Shown: positions 29,092 to 37,796 of the stretch, piece by piece | How the letters are laid out: every line of letters starts with the position of its first letter | How positions within the stretch are numbered: position 1 is the first letter of the stretch | Assembly (NCBI RefSeq): GCF_000403135.1 | Contig: NZ_AQPN01000079.1 | Coordinates: forward strand, 62,001 to 126,000 | Length of the DNA stretch: 64,000 nucleotides | DNA from: Arcticibacter svalbardensis MN12-7 | Lineage (GTDB): Bacteria > Bacteroidota > Bacteroidia > Sphingobacteriales > Sphingobacteriaceae | Direction of reading: 5' to 3' | The notes under the pieces: generated by a model | What the model saw: the letters and a program-made list of their open reading frames with translations, nothing else | Database searches by the model: none | Told to the model about the DNA's origin: nothing | Translations under genes and position numbers: made by a program

Positions 29092-31509
29092 TCAATCTAC
29101 CCAAAAACTCTTTGACAATTTGATATCTTCAGAAGAAGTGCCAATTCTTAACTCAAATTCTCCTGGTTCTACTGTCCAATTCATATTTTTATCCAATAGC
29201 TCTAAATCTTCGGGCTTCAGGGTAAATGATACCGTTTTGCTTTCTCCAGGATTTAAGCCTACTCTTTCAAAACCTCTCAATTGGCTATCGTAAGTAATTA
29301 CACTGCTTACTTTATCTTTGATATAAAGTTGAACGATTTCATCTCCTTTGCGTTCGCCTGTATTTTTGATATCCAAAGTTATTTTTAATTCGCCTTGGGT
29401 TTTGATTTTATCGGCACTTAATTTCAAATTGCTGTAAGCAAATGTGCTATAGCTTAAGCCATAACCAAAAGGGTAAAGTGAGCCATTTACCCTAGTTTTA
29501 CCGAAACCATTTGAGCCAGTTTTAGGTTGATCTGCTTGTGAAGCAGGTTTGAATGGAAAATTAAGTTCAATTTGCCCAATCGATTTTGGGAAAGTGACGG
29601 GCAATTTACCTCCTGGATTATAATCGCCAAATAAAGTTTCGGCAATTGCTTGCCCTCCAAATGCGCCAGGAAACCAAGCTTCTAAAATAGCTGGGACATA
29701 TTTATTGGCCCAATTAATGGTTAATGGCTGCCCGTTAATCAACACTAATACAACAGGTTTACCGGTGGCATATAGTGCTTCCAATAATTGTTGTTGTCTG
29801 CCTGGCAAATCCAATCCCGATCTTGACTTACTTTCTCCTGTTCTTCCGTCATCTTCCCCTAAAACGGCAATAATCACATCGCTTTTTTCTGCTTGTTTTA
29901 CCGCTTCTGCAATATCCAATTTCTCCTTATCAGTTAAAGGATAGTTCATAATTTCACTATCAGGCCAATTCGCATCAATTACATCACAACCTTTTGCATA
30001 ACTCAAATTAACAGAATTTCCTAAATAGTTTTTAATCCCATCGTAAACGGTAATTAAATCTAAACTAGTGGGTCCGTACCTACTTACCATATAATCGTCT
30101 TCTTTGGCTAAAGGGCCAGTAATGAAAACATTTTTTAGCTTCGATTTATCAAGTGGCAATGTTTTATTATCGTTCTTCAACAATACCATCGATTGCTTTT
30201 GAATATCCAATACAAAATCTTTATGCTTATCGGCACCTACTATTTTATCGGCCGCTTTGGTATCTTTAACATAAGGTTCATCAAACAAGCCCAACTCAAA
30301 CTTTACCCGCAATACATCCGCAACCCGGCTATCTAAAGTCTTCATGGAAATACTGCCTTCGTTTACTAATTCCCTTAAAGGCAAAATAAAATCTGCCGCT
30401 GGAGTAAAATTGGTACGAACATTTAAACCCGCTTCAACTACCTGACGTACAGCTTCTTTATAAGTATCCGCAACATGATGTTTGGAATATACATATTCTA
30501 CAGCCTCACTATCAGATACTATATAACCTGTAAAACCAAATTGTTGGCGTAAAAGGCTAGTTAAAAAATAATAGCTTGATGTTACTGGTACACCGTCATA
30601 ATCGTTATAACTACTCATAACACCCATAGGATGTGTTTCTTGAATCACCTTTTTAAAGGGATATAAAAATAATTCATGCATTTCTCTGGGCGCAACATGT
30701 GGGTCGGTACGGGCGTTGCCATCTCTACCGCCTTTAGGGACGCTATATACTGCAAAATGTTTTAAGGTTGCTGCTACTCCTTGCCCTTGAATACCATTTA
30801 CCATCTGCTTACCCATTTCAGCAATTAAATAAGGATCTTCGCCGTAAGTTTCTAAAACTCGTCCCCAACGTGGATCTCTGCTTACATCTAAAATTGGTGC
30901 ATAAATATTGGTATAACCCAGAGCTTTAGCTTCTTTACCTACAATTTCACCGGCCTTTAAGACCAATTCTCTATTCCAAGTACTGCCAATCCCGATTGGA
31001 GCGGGCAGAGGAGTAGCTTTGGTATGGTTTAAGCCGTGTATGCCTTCGTTGGTAAAATCAACTGGGATTCCCATTCGGGTTTCTTCAATAAACCATTTTT
31101 GTGTTTTATTTATGGCATCGGCATGGTTACTAAAGGGATAAGTTAAATTATTTTGATAATAACTCCCTCCTCTTATTACTCCGTTATTTTGCTCGTCTAT
31201 ATTGGCAATACCATCTTTCCAGATTTCATTTTTCCAACTGGCTACAGGTAAAGAATCTTTTAAAACCCTGTGATAACCATAAAGTGTAGCCAATTGATTG
31301 GTTTTTTCATTCACATTCATCAGCGAAAGCAAATTATTTATCCGCTCGTTGATATTGGATTTAGGATTTTCAAAAATATCCATCACACCATTCTTGTTAA
31401 AATCTATCCAACCTTTATGGTAAATATTACTTTTGTTTTGTGCATTGGCTGATCCAAAAATTAGAAACAGAAATAAAGGAAGTATTTTCCCTTTTTTAAT
31501 AAGTGTCAT
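29092..31509 (-). CDS. GH3 beta-glycosidase with fibronectin-III-like C-terminus
   Basis: 805 residues with a signal peptide (1-24, ends ANAQ). Before the barrel is the typical YHKGWIDFNKNGVMDIFENP..INERINNLLSLM segment. The (beta/alpha)8 domain has NIYAPILDVSRDPRWGR, GEDPYLIAEMG, KHFAVYS and GYIVSDSEAVEYVY with nucleophile D333. The alpha/beta sandwich follows (SDVIIAVLGEDDGRTGESKSR, VLVLINGQPLTINW), then the FnIII-like domain (LKITLDIKNTGERKGDEIVQLYIKD). This arrangement fits exo-acting beta-glucosidases and beta-xylosidases. It is the first PUL gene, with a good promoter just upstream (31564-31594), and probably heads a unit with the MG2-like and beta-helix genes. Confidence 0.93.
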   Translation of the reverse strand: MTLIKKGKILPLFLFLIFGSANAQNKSNIYHKGWIDFNKNGVMDIFENPKSNINERINNLLSLMNVNEKTNQLATLYGYHRVLKDSLPVASWKNEIWKDGIANIDEQNNGVIRGGSYYQNNLTYPFSNHADAINKTQKWFIEETRMGIPVDFTNEGIHGLNHTKATPLPAPIGIGSTWNRELVLKAGEIVGKEAKALGYTNIYAPILDVSRDPRWGRVLETYGEDPYLIAEMGKQMVNGIQGQGVAATLKHFAVYSVPKGGRDGNARTDPHVAPREMHELFLYPFKKVIQETHPMGVMSSYNDYDGVPVTSSYYFLTSLLRQQFGFTGYIVSDSEAVEYVYSKHHVADTYKEAVRQVVEAGLNVRTNFTPAADFILPLRELVNEGSISMKTLDSRVADVLRVKFELGLFDEPYVKDTKAADKIVGADKHKDFVLDIQKQSMVLLKNDNKTLPLDKSKLKNVFITGPLAKEDDYMVSRYGPTSLDLITVYDGIKNYLGNSVNLSYAKGCDVIDANWPDSEIMNYPLTDKEKLDIAEAVKQAEKSDVIIAVLGEDDGRTGESKSRSGLDLPGRQQQLLEALYATGKPVVLVLINGQPLTINWANKYVPAILEAWFPGAFGGQAIAETLFGDYNPGGKLPVTFPKSIGQIELNFPFKPASQADQPKTGSNGFGKTRVNGSLYPFGYGLSYSTFAYSNLKLSADKIKTQGELKITLDIKNTGERKGDEIVQLYIKDKVSSVITYDSQLRGFERVGLNPGESKTVSFTLKPEDLELLDKNMNWTVEPGEFELRIGTSSEDIKLSKSFWVD

Positions 31510-31563
31510 AATTAATTTATATTTGGGTTAGCCTTCCCAGAAAAGACTTATTAATGTATTAAT

Positions 31564-31594
31564 CAAAATTAACAAGATAAAAGCTTTAAATCAA
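31564..31594 (-). promoter_or_regulatory. Bacteroidota-type promoter for the GH3 unit
   Basis: On the minus strand TAATTTTG (31564-31571) matches the TAnnTTTG -7 consensus, and a TTG (31592-31594) lies 20 bases upstream, the usual -33 spacing. Initiation near 31557 would leave a leader of about 50 bases before the GH3 start at 31509. Confidence 0.55.
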
Positions 31595-31740
31595 TAACCC
31601 TAACTGCTTGAAAATTTGATTTAGATAACTAAAATATCTCAATATTAATGATGTGATAAATATAGGTTAAATTGATTTAGTAACACTAAAATTCATACGA
31701 ATGTTTATATTTTATGCTGTTGCTTACGATAAAGATAAAA

Positions 31741-32085
31741 CTAAGGAGTATTTCCCTACTTTGGATTAGGTCTTTTCCCAAACTAAAATTCTAATTTTGC
31801 AGCATCCATTAATTCTTGATAAGTAATATAAGCTTTAGGATGAGGTTTTCCATTTACTTTTAAGGATTAAATGTATTTTCCTTTTTCCTATTACCATTCG
31901 TTTTAATTCCTACCTTTTTACCGTTTTTTAGGGTTATTACAGCATTTTTTAATAAGAGACTGCTGATCATGTATTCGTTAGACACAGGATTAACAGGATA
32001 GAAACCTAAGGACGCAAAAACATACCAAGTACTCATTTGCCCAGCATCATCATTTCCACTCAACCCACCGGAAGCCCTACATGAC
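31741..32085 (-). pseudogene. GH92 alpha-mannosidase C-terminal remnant
   Basis: GGLSGNDDAGQMSTWYVFASLGFYPVNPVSNEYMI is the well-conserved GH92 C-terminal block, including the NDD..GQMS catalytic stretch. After a stop at 31860 the family tail continues in another frame (YITYQELMDAAKLEF, then GKRPNPK, then a nonsense codon where Trp is expected). Only about the last 110 residues of an enzyme of over 700 residues remain. It lies between the PUL head and a tRNA-Asn gene. It is the end of a gene truncated by deletion or insertion near the tRNA. Confidence 0.8.
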
Positions 32086-32198
32086 TAGATTTTTCTGTAA
32101 CGATTTTTCGAGAAGTTTAACATTTTTTGATGTGAAACTTGACGGATAATAGCAATTGAGAAACTGTTCGAGTGGTTAGGAGAATTCCTAATAGCAAA
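32086..32198. other. short spacer, no feature recognised
   Basis: Junction zone between the GH92 remnant and the terminator hairpin. It contains no recognisable coding sequence. Confidence 0.3.
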
Positions 32199-32236
32199 CA
32201 AAAACCCCATTCTATTGCTAGAAATGGGGTTTTTTG
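32199..32236 (-). terminator. terminator hairpin downstream of tRNA-Asn
   Basis: AAAAACCCCATT and AATGGGGTTTTT (with small mismatches near the loop) form a stem with A/T tails on both sides, able to work in both directions. It lies 26 bases past the 3-prime end of the minus-strand tRNA. Confidence 0.75.
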
Positions 32237-32261
32237 CGATTCTCGGACTTGAAAATCTGAG

Positions 32262-32336
32262 CTCCCAAGACTGGGCTCGAACCAGTGACCCTCTGATTAA
32301 CAGTCAGATGCTCTAACCAGCTGAGCTACTTAGGAG
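32262..32336 (-). tRNA. tRNA-Asn (GTT)
   Basis: 75 nt on the minus strand. Acceptor CTCCTAA pairs with TTGGGAG (one G-T pair). The D-arm AGCTCAGCTGGTTAGAGC is standard. The anticodon stem-loop TCTGA-CTGTTAA-TCAGA gives anticodon GTT, and the T-arm ACTGG-TTCGAGC-CCAGT is intact. CCA is not encoded. It differs from the copy at 37595-37669 only in the T-arm and the base next to it. It marks the border between the PUL and the more core-like region. Confidence 0.93.
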
Positions 32337-32390
32337 TATTTCTGGTTATGTTTGGTTTGCTAATTTACATTGGCAACCCTCATTATTTGA

Positions 32391-32405
32391 GATTGCAATA
32401 TTCGG
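32391..32405 (-). promoter_or_regulatory. conserved 15-mer upstream of tRNA-Asn (copy 1)
   Basis: GATTGCAATATTCGG (reads CCGAATATTGCAATC toward the tRNA) lies 54 bases before the tRNA start. The same 15 bases occur 61 bases before the second tRNA-Asn, although the sequence between differs. It is probably a shared promoter or activator element. Confidence 0.5.
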
Positions 32406-32579
32406 CATAAATATCTAATATTGAAAGCCCTACGCGTTGATATTTACACAAAAAGCCGTTAAGTATTCATAACTAACCGATTAAAATTTAATAATGGCCT
32501 CATATGGCTTAAAAAGTCATAATTTCAGTCCTAACATCCTAATCTATTATCACAGGATAGTTCATTTATAACTCAATTA

Positions 32580-33437
32580 TTAAGTATCCACGTTTATCTG
32601 CAAAACCACATCATTGATTACCTGTGGAGATTTGAATATTTTATCATGACCAACGCCTTCATAACATACAGCTACAACCGCAGGATTTCGCGCAAGGAAT
32701 TCGGCAATATATGCATAAGGAGAAATGAGGTCTTGCGAATCATAAGCGATCCAATGTTTAACTTCAGCATTCATGTGATATAAATCAACTAAATTATAGG
32801 CAGATGCCTGACCTTTGAAGAGCTGTTCAAATTTTTCAAAAAAGTTATCCTGAGCTACTTTAGTTACACCCACGCTATCCATACTGAACTGAAAGTTTTC
32901 TTTTAGCCGGATAAGAGGTGTTAAACTGATTAAAAGAGATGGAAGAATTCCGGTTTCATGTATTGCCAGCGTATTTGCCATGGCACCTAAGGAATGCCCA
33001 ATTACGATTTTAGGTACAAAACCATTCCTTAATATTGCATTAACAGCTTGCACATATAGCCCTAAATTAGAAAGATCGCCTTCAGAACTTCCATTACCAG
33101 GCGCATCAAATGCGACAATCTCGATATCGGGCATTGTCCTAAATGTAGTAATCAGCTCGGCAAAATCAATTGCTTTTGATCCCCATCCATGGGTTAAAAG
33201 TACTTTATGTTTTCCAGATCCCCATTTAAATACATTAAAGCGAAGTTCTGTAGCACTAAATTCCGCGTCGTATACGCTTAAGCTAAACTTAGTCGCCTCA
33301 TCAAGCAGATTTTGCTGAAGCAGGCGAACTGGCATTTTAGGTGGATAACAAATCAACTGCCAAAGTAAATCAGACCTATCTGTTCCCTTTTCCTGTGCGT
33401 CTTTAATATCTTTAATGATCTGTTTTAACCTTTTCAT
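32580..33437 (-). CDS. alpha/beta-fold hydrolase
   Basis: 285 residues, no signal peptide, so cytosolic. KVLLTHGWGSKAIDFAEL holds the oxyanion loop, VAFDAPGNGSSEGD follows, the nucleophile elbow is VIGHSLGAM with S149, and GVGHDKIFKS near the C-terminus has the catalytic His. It resembles the hydrolase-4/serine aminopeptidase group. The substrate is unknown. The start at 33437 (MKRLKQIIKD) gives a helical N-terminal segment before the core. It lies 28 bases after the DUF72 gene on the same strand and may share its transcript. Confidence 0.8.
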   Translation of the reverse strand: MKRLKQIIKDIKDAQEKGTDRSDLLWQLICYPPKMPVRLLQQNLLDEATKFSLSVYDAEFSATELRFNVFKWGSGKHKVLLTHGWGSKAIDFAELITTFRTMPDIEIVAFDAPGNGSSEGDLSNLGLYVQAVNAILRNGFVPKIVIGHSLGAMANTLAIHETGILPSLLISLTPLIRLKENFQFSMDSVGVTKVAQDNFFEKFEQLFKGQASAYNLVDLYHMNAEVKHWIAYDSQDLISPYAYIAEFLARNPAVVAVCYEGVGHDKIFKSPQVINDVVLQINVDT

Positions 33438-33465
33438 AATTGAAATAAGCGCTATTTTAGGGTAA

Positions 33466-34251
33466 TCATTCTGAATAAAGAAAACTATTTAACGTCTTCA
33501 AGTTATCGACAGCATCACCCATGGTATTGTTAAAATAGACATAAACTACTTTTCCGGCATCTTTCCATTCCTGAATATATTGAGCATACTCATATAAAAA
33601 AGACTCGGCATAACTTTCTCTGTAATTACCATTTGGCCCATGGAATCGTACATATACAACGCTTCCAATTACATCAGTAAAGGGTGTTGCTGAACCTGTT
33701 TTATCGTGAATTACCATACCTGCATGGTATTGATTTAATAGATCAAAAGTACTCTCTTGGTACCAGGAATTATTCCGGAATTCCAATACCACCTTCCATG
33801 TATCATCAGGATCTGCATCCTGTATACACCTCAATAATTGGTCTACTTTTTCTAGGCTTAGTATCTTGATACCTGGTGGAAATTGCACCAGCAAACATCC
33901 CTTTTTATGTCCTACTTGCGAGATGGTCTTTATGAAACGATCAACATCTTCAGGGTTAAAATCAAGCCCTTTGATATGCGTTATTTCTTTCCACAGTTTA
34001 AATGTGAAACGAAAATCCTCTGGAACTTCAGATGCCCACTTAGCGACAGTAGAGGCCATAGGCACTTTATAAAACGAGCTGTTAATTTCAACACTATTAA
34101 ACAAAGTGCCATAATAGGTCAACCGACTTTTATCTTGAAATTCCAGAGGGTAAAATTGCTTACTTGGAAAGGGCAACACGATGCCACTGGTACCTGAAAA
34201 AAACAAAGTTTTATCCCTGCTTTGTATTTGATCCAGGCTCCTTTCTTCCAA
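33466..34251 (-). CDS. DUF72 (YecE-like) protein
   Basis: 261 residues with the DUF72 TIM-barrel-like pattern: GTSGIVLPFPSKQFYP, RLTYYGTLFNSVEINSSFYKVP near the N-terminus, KLWKEITH, LVQFPPGIK, VVLEFRNNSWY, and VYVRFHGPNGNYRESY with YVYFNNTMGDAV at the end. The family is widespread and its biochemical role has not been settled; related proteins are suspected of nucleic-acid-linked functions. It lies 11 bases from the alcohol dehydrogenase stop. Nothing in the sequence ties it to the PUL. Confidence 0.9.
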   Translation of the reverse strand: MEERSLDQIQSRDKTLFFSGTSGIVLPFPSKQFYPLEFQDKSRLTYYGTLFNSVEINSSFYKVPMASTVAKWASEVPEDFRFTFKLWKEITHIKGLDFNPEDVDRFIKTISQVGHKKGCLLVQFPPGIKILSLEKVDQLLRCIQDADPDDTWKVVLEFRNNSWYQESTFDLLNQYHAGMVIHDKTGSATPFTDVIGSVVYVRFHGPNGNYRESYAESFLYEYAQYIQEWKDAGKVVYVYFNNTMGDAVDNLKTLNSFLYSE

Positions 34252-34262
34252 AGTACGTTATA

Positions 34263-35306
34263 TTATAATGTAGCCAAGTCAATAACAAACCGATAGCGAA
34301 CATCACCTTTCACCATACGATCATACGCAGATTGAATATCTTTTATATCAATCATTTCTATGTCTGAAACGATATTATTCTCTGCACAGTAATCTAACAT
34401 TTCCTGAGTTTCAGCAATTCCACCGATGCCTGAACCAGCTATACTTTTTCGTCCGCCCAGTAAACTAAATGCAGAAAATTCGTTAGGCTTTAAAGTGACA
34501 CCTACACAAATCATGGTACCGTTCGTTTTCAACAAAGATAGATACATATTGAAATCATGGTCAGCTGATACCGTATCTAAGATAAAATCAAATGATCCCA
34601 GTGCAGCTTTTACTTGCGCTTCATCAGAAGTGACAACAAAATGATGTGCTCCTAATTTTTTGGCATCTTCTTCTTTTTTAGGAGAAGTACTCAAAACGGT
34701 TACTTCGGCACCAAAAGCAACACCAAATTTAACGGCCATGTGTCCTAATCCGCCTAACCCTAAAACAGCTAATTTATGACCCTTCCCTACTTTCCAATGT
34801 CTTAATGGAGAATAAGTAGTAATACCGGCACATAGTAAAGGGGCAACTGCAGCCAGGTCTAATTTGTCGGAAATGTGAAGAACAAATTCTTCTCTAACCA
34901 CAATTGTTTTGGAATAACCACCATAAGTAGGCGTTTTACCATCCCGCTCATAGCTATTATATGTTCCCGTATTACCTTCCAGGCAATATTGTTCAAGATC
35001 CTGTTTGCAGTTTTCGCAAACCTGACAGGAATCTACCATGCAACCTGTACCTGCTAAATCGCCTACTTTAAAATTTTTGACATGATCACCTACTTTTACT
35101 ACCCGACCAACAATCTCATGACCAGGAACCATTGGGAATATTCCAGGGAACCATTCGTTTTTAATCTGAGACAAATCAGAGTGGCAAACCCCACAAAATA
35201 AGATATCAAACTGCACGTCATGAGGACCAACTTCTCTTCTTTCAAAGGTCCATGGGGCTAAAGGAGTTGTAGGAGTTTGTGCTGCGTATGCTTTAGTTTC
35301 TGTCAT
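34263..35306 (-). CDS. zinc-dependent NAD(P)-alcohol dehydrogenase, cinnamyl/YahK type
   Basis: 347 residues. CGVCHSDLSQIKNEW and GHEIVGRV contain the catalytic zinc ligands. The structural-zinc cysteines lie in the CxxCxxC-type stretch of MVDSCQVCENCKQD. GLGGLGHMAVKFG is the Rossmann dinucleotide motif, and SGIGGIAETQEMLDYCAENNI is typical of the CAD/YahK subfamily, usually NADPH-dependent aldehyde reductases with broad substrates. It is complete and cytosolic. A role in clearing reactive aldehydes is plausible. Confidence 0.9.
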   Translation of the reverse strand: MTETKAYAAQTPTTPLAPWTFERREVGPHDVQFDILFCGVCHSDLSQIKNEWFPGIFPMVPGHEIVGRVVKVGDHVKNFKVGDLAGTGCMVDSCQVCENCKQDLEQYCLEGNTGTYNSYERDGKTPTYGGYSKTIVVREEFVLHISDKLDLAAVAPLLCAGITTYSPLRHWKVGKGHKLAVLGLGGLGHMAVKFGVAFGAEVTVLSTSPKKEEDAKKLGAHHFVVTSDEAQVKAALGSFDFILDTVSADHDFNMYLSLLKTNGTMICVGVTLKPNEFSAFSLLGGRKSIAGSGIGGIAETQEMLDYCAENNIVSDIEMIDIKDIQSAYDRMVKGDVRYRFVIDLATL

Positions 35307-35560
35307 TTTTATATTATATTTAATGATTTATAAATTAGTGAGCAATTGACGTCAATACATTTAGCTTCAAAGCTAATTATATCGCTCTCAAGTCTATGAA
35401 AAGAGTGAAACATGATATTTAAATTATTAATACTCTATTTTAATCTTTCGAATACTAAACGTATTATTCAACTTGAAGTTTTGTTTATAAAAGTAAAAGC
35501 GGCAATCAGTTATTTAAATCTTGTTTTTCTAAATTGCATTTTATATCAACGGTTTATTTT

Positions 35561-37054
35561 ATGAACAAAAAGCTATTCATCATACCTGCTTTAATCATTC
35601 CAATATTGCTTCTTAGCTGGAGTATGAGGAAAAAGTTTTCCCGTCCAGAGATAGAAACAACCACTATATGGCAAAACTATTCGCGTTATAAAGAACCTGC
35701 GCTAAAAAACAGGATGTTTAAACATAGCGATCTACTACCCCTTATTCAAAAACATGTCAATTCAAAACTTTTCACATCTGAGATCTTAGGCAACTCCTTT
35801 CAGGGAAGAAGTATCAATCACTTAAGCATCGGCAAGGGTAAAATTAAAGTGCTGTTATGGTCCCAAATGCATGGCGATGAATCTACAGCAACAATGGCCT
35901 TATTTGATATCTTCAATTTCCTGTCCGTCAGTGATGATAATGATGACTTCAGGAAATTTATCCTGAATAACCTGGAATTGCATTTCGTACCCATGGTTAA
36001 TCCTGATGGAGCAGAAAAATGGAAAAGAAGGAATGCGCTTGATATTGATCTTAATCGTGATGCTCGTGCGTTAACTACACCGGAAGCAAAGATCTTAGCG
36101 CAAATAGCTGATAAGATCAAACCGCAATTTGGCTTTAATCTGCATGATCAGAGTAGTCTTTATTCAGCTGGTAATACGAAACATCAGGCAACGATTTCTT
36201 TTCTTGCACCGGCATATAATTATTCGAGAGACTTGAATGATGTGCGAACAAATGCGACTAAGCTGATCGTAATGATGAATCGTACCTTACAGAAGTACGC
36301 ACCTGGTCAGGTAGCAAAGTATAGTGATGCGCATGAACCAAGAGGGTTTGGCGACACCTTTCAGGGTAAAGGTATTTCAACTGTACTGATTGAATCTGGC
36401 GGTTATCCAAATGATCCGGATAAACAGTATATCCGAAAACTGAATTTTTATATTATCCTAAGCGCATTACATTCTATTGCTCAAAAGTCCTACGAAGATG
36501 AAGATATCGAGGACTATGCGGCCATTCCTGAAAATACAAGGTTTGTGTTTGATCTTGTCGTTCGAAATGCAGAGATCACTAAGGGTGGCTATAAATACAG
36601 AGCCAGCCTGGGGATTAACCGTGCCATTATTGTAGACACTGATTACAGGAGTTTGAGCTATCGCGGTAGCTTAGAGGAATTGGGTGATATGGGAAATAAT
36701 TTTGGCTATGAAGAAGCTGACGCAAGTTTATTACTCTCTCTACCAGGCAAGATCAAAGTATTGAAGAAAGTAGAATGGGATAATATGTCCTTTGAAGAAG
36801 AAAAAGTGCTTATTCAACAAGGGTATCTATTTGTTAAGTTTTCGGACAAAAGATCCTCTTCAGGACCTATTAAAAACAGGTTGTTAAACCTAACAAATAG
36901 TTCAACTGCAAACCCTGAGGCTATTGGTTTAGGCCGATACCCTAACTTTATTTTAGCGGATCAGAATAAAAAACCTGTTTATGCGGTATCAAATGGTTTT
37001 TTAATTGATCTGACTAAGGAAATTAAGGCTTTACCTAATTCTTTTGGGTATTGA
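35561..37054 (+). CDS. M14-family zinc carboxypeptidase, exported
   Basis: I place the start at 35561 (MNKKLFIIPALIIPILLLSW), which gives a signal/anchor helix; an ATG at 35534 adds nine residues without purpose. About 497 residues. Zinc ligands are H104 and E107 in SQMHGDES and H195 in FNLHDQ. NPDGAEKWKRRNALDIDLNRDA is the substrate-binding arginine region, and VLIESGGYP carries the catalytic Glu. The peptidase domain ends near residue 320. The following 170 residues form an uncharacterised C-terminal domain with a beta-rich look. It is predicted periplasmic. It is divergently transcribed from the alcohol dehydrogenase across a 250-base spacer. Confidence 0.88.
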   Translation: MNKKLFIIPALIIPILLLSWSMRKKFSRPEIETTTIWQNYSRYKEPALKNRMFKHSDLLPLIQKHVNSKLFTSEILGNSFQGRSINHLSIGKGKIKVLLWSQMHGDESTATMALFDIFNFLSVSDDNDDFRKFILNNLELHFVPMVNPDGAEKWKRRNALDIDLNRDARALTTPEAKILAQIADKIKPQFGFNLHDQSSLYSAGNTKHQATISFLAPAYNYSRDLNDVRTNATKLIVMMNRTLQKYAPGQVAKYSDAHEPRGFGDTFQGKGISTVLIESGGYPNDPDKQYIRKLNFYIILSALHSIAQKSYEDEDIEDYAAIPENTRFVFDLVVRNAEITKGGYKYRASLGINRAIIVDTDYRSLSYRGSLEELGDMGNNFGYEEADASLLLSLPGKIKVLKKVEWDNMSFEEEKVLIQQGYLFVKFSDKRSSSGPIKNRLLNLTNSSTANPEAIGLGRYPNFILADQNKKPVYAVSNGFLIDLTKEIKALPNSFGY

Positions 37055-37191
37055 TTTACACTAAAAAGAAATGAATTAATACATTGTATCACGCGCATTG
37101 ATACGCTATAGCTCGAAATCTCTATTTGAAAATATACACAGATACCTGTTGTCAGGGCACCTCTACTTGAGACACCTTGTATCAATATTAT

Positions 37192-37443
37192 TTACTGTCT
37201 TAGAATTCTTTGCAGTACTTGTTTTTTACCATCTATTGACTCTTTATATTTTAGGCCTAAAATATTTGTTACCAGCGGATATACATTTACATTCTCAAAA
37301 GAAGGAATATGAATCCCTGCTTTAAAAACTGGTCCCCAGGCATAAAAAGCAGCATGCATATTTTTGACAACCTGAGGATCAAAACCATAATACCCAAAAC
37401 CGGGCTTACCTTTTGAAAAGACTTTTGGCCAATCTTGTATCAT
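37192..37443 (-). pseudogene. C-terminal remnant of an alkaline-phosphatase-superfamily (NPP-like) enzyme
   Basis: About 84 residues. FGYYGFDPQVVKNMHAAFYAWGPVFKAG followed by IPSFENVNVYPLVTNILGLK matches the end of ectonucleotide pyrophosphatase/phosphodiesterase-type proteins, in which MHAIF..GPAF and SFENV..YPL are conserved. The N-terminal 300 or so residues with the active site are absent. It lies directly beyond the 3-prime end of the second tRNA-Asn. A stand-alone small protein is very unlikely. Confidence 0.75.
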
Positions 37444-37552
37444 TAAAATATCACCAATATGGCATCAATAGTACCAGTAGCCAAATTTTGAATTTATAAT
37501 TCAATGTAGCTATGTTTAGATCTTAATTTTTAACAGCGTAATACACGGTAAT

Positions 37553-37588
37553 AAAAAAGGGCAAGCGACCGTTTTACCGTGCTTGCCC
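37553..37588 (-). terminator. terminator of the second tRNA-Asn
   Basis: On the minus strand GGGCAAGC pairs with GCTTGCCC, extended by ACGGT/ACCGT around a short loop, and six T follow. It begins 6 bases after the tRNA 3-prime end. Confidence 0.9.
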
Positions 37589-37594
37589 GTTTGG

Positions 37595-37669
37595 CTCCCA
37601 AGCCTGGACTCGAACCAGGGACCCTCTGATTAACAGTCAGATGCTCTAACCAGCTGAGCTACTTAGGAG
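37595..37669 (-). tRNA. tRNA-Asn (GTT), second copy
   Basis: 75 nt on the minus strand with the same acceptor, D-arm and GTT anticodon arm as the copy at 32262-32336. The T-stem reads CCTGG-TTCGAGT-CCAGG, a compensated variant, so both genes look functional. Confidence 0.93.
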
Positions 37670-37730
37670 TATTACCCTTTTTCAGCGTCTTTGCTACTCT
37701 TTTTAACAAGAACAGTATTGCTGTGTTTGG

Positions 37731-37745
37731 GATTGCAATATTCGG
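37731..37745 (-). promoter_or_regulatory. conserved 15-mer upstream of tRNA-Asn (copy 2)
   Basis: Exact second occurrence of GATTGCAATATTCGG, 61 bases before the tRNA start. It also lies 51 bases upstream of the PfkB start codon on the other strand and so could serve both directions. Confidence 0.5.
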
Positions 37746-37796
37746 GATTTTAATTTATTTATGCAATATTTGCTGAAAGTTTTTTTTAAATATTTT

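Noticed and set aside
32980-34197. Plus-strand frames over 100 codons opposite the alpha/beta hydrolase and DUF72 genes
   Set aside because: Antisense to two clearly recognisable genes; no start context or family.
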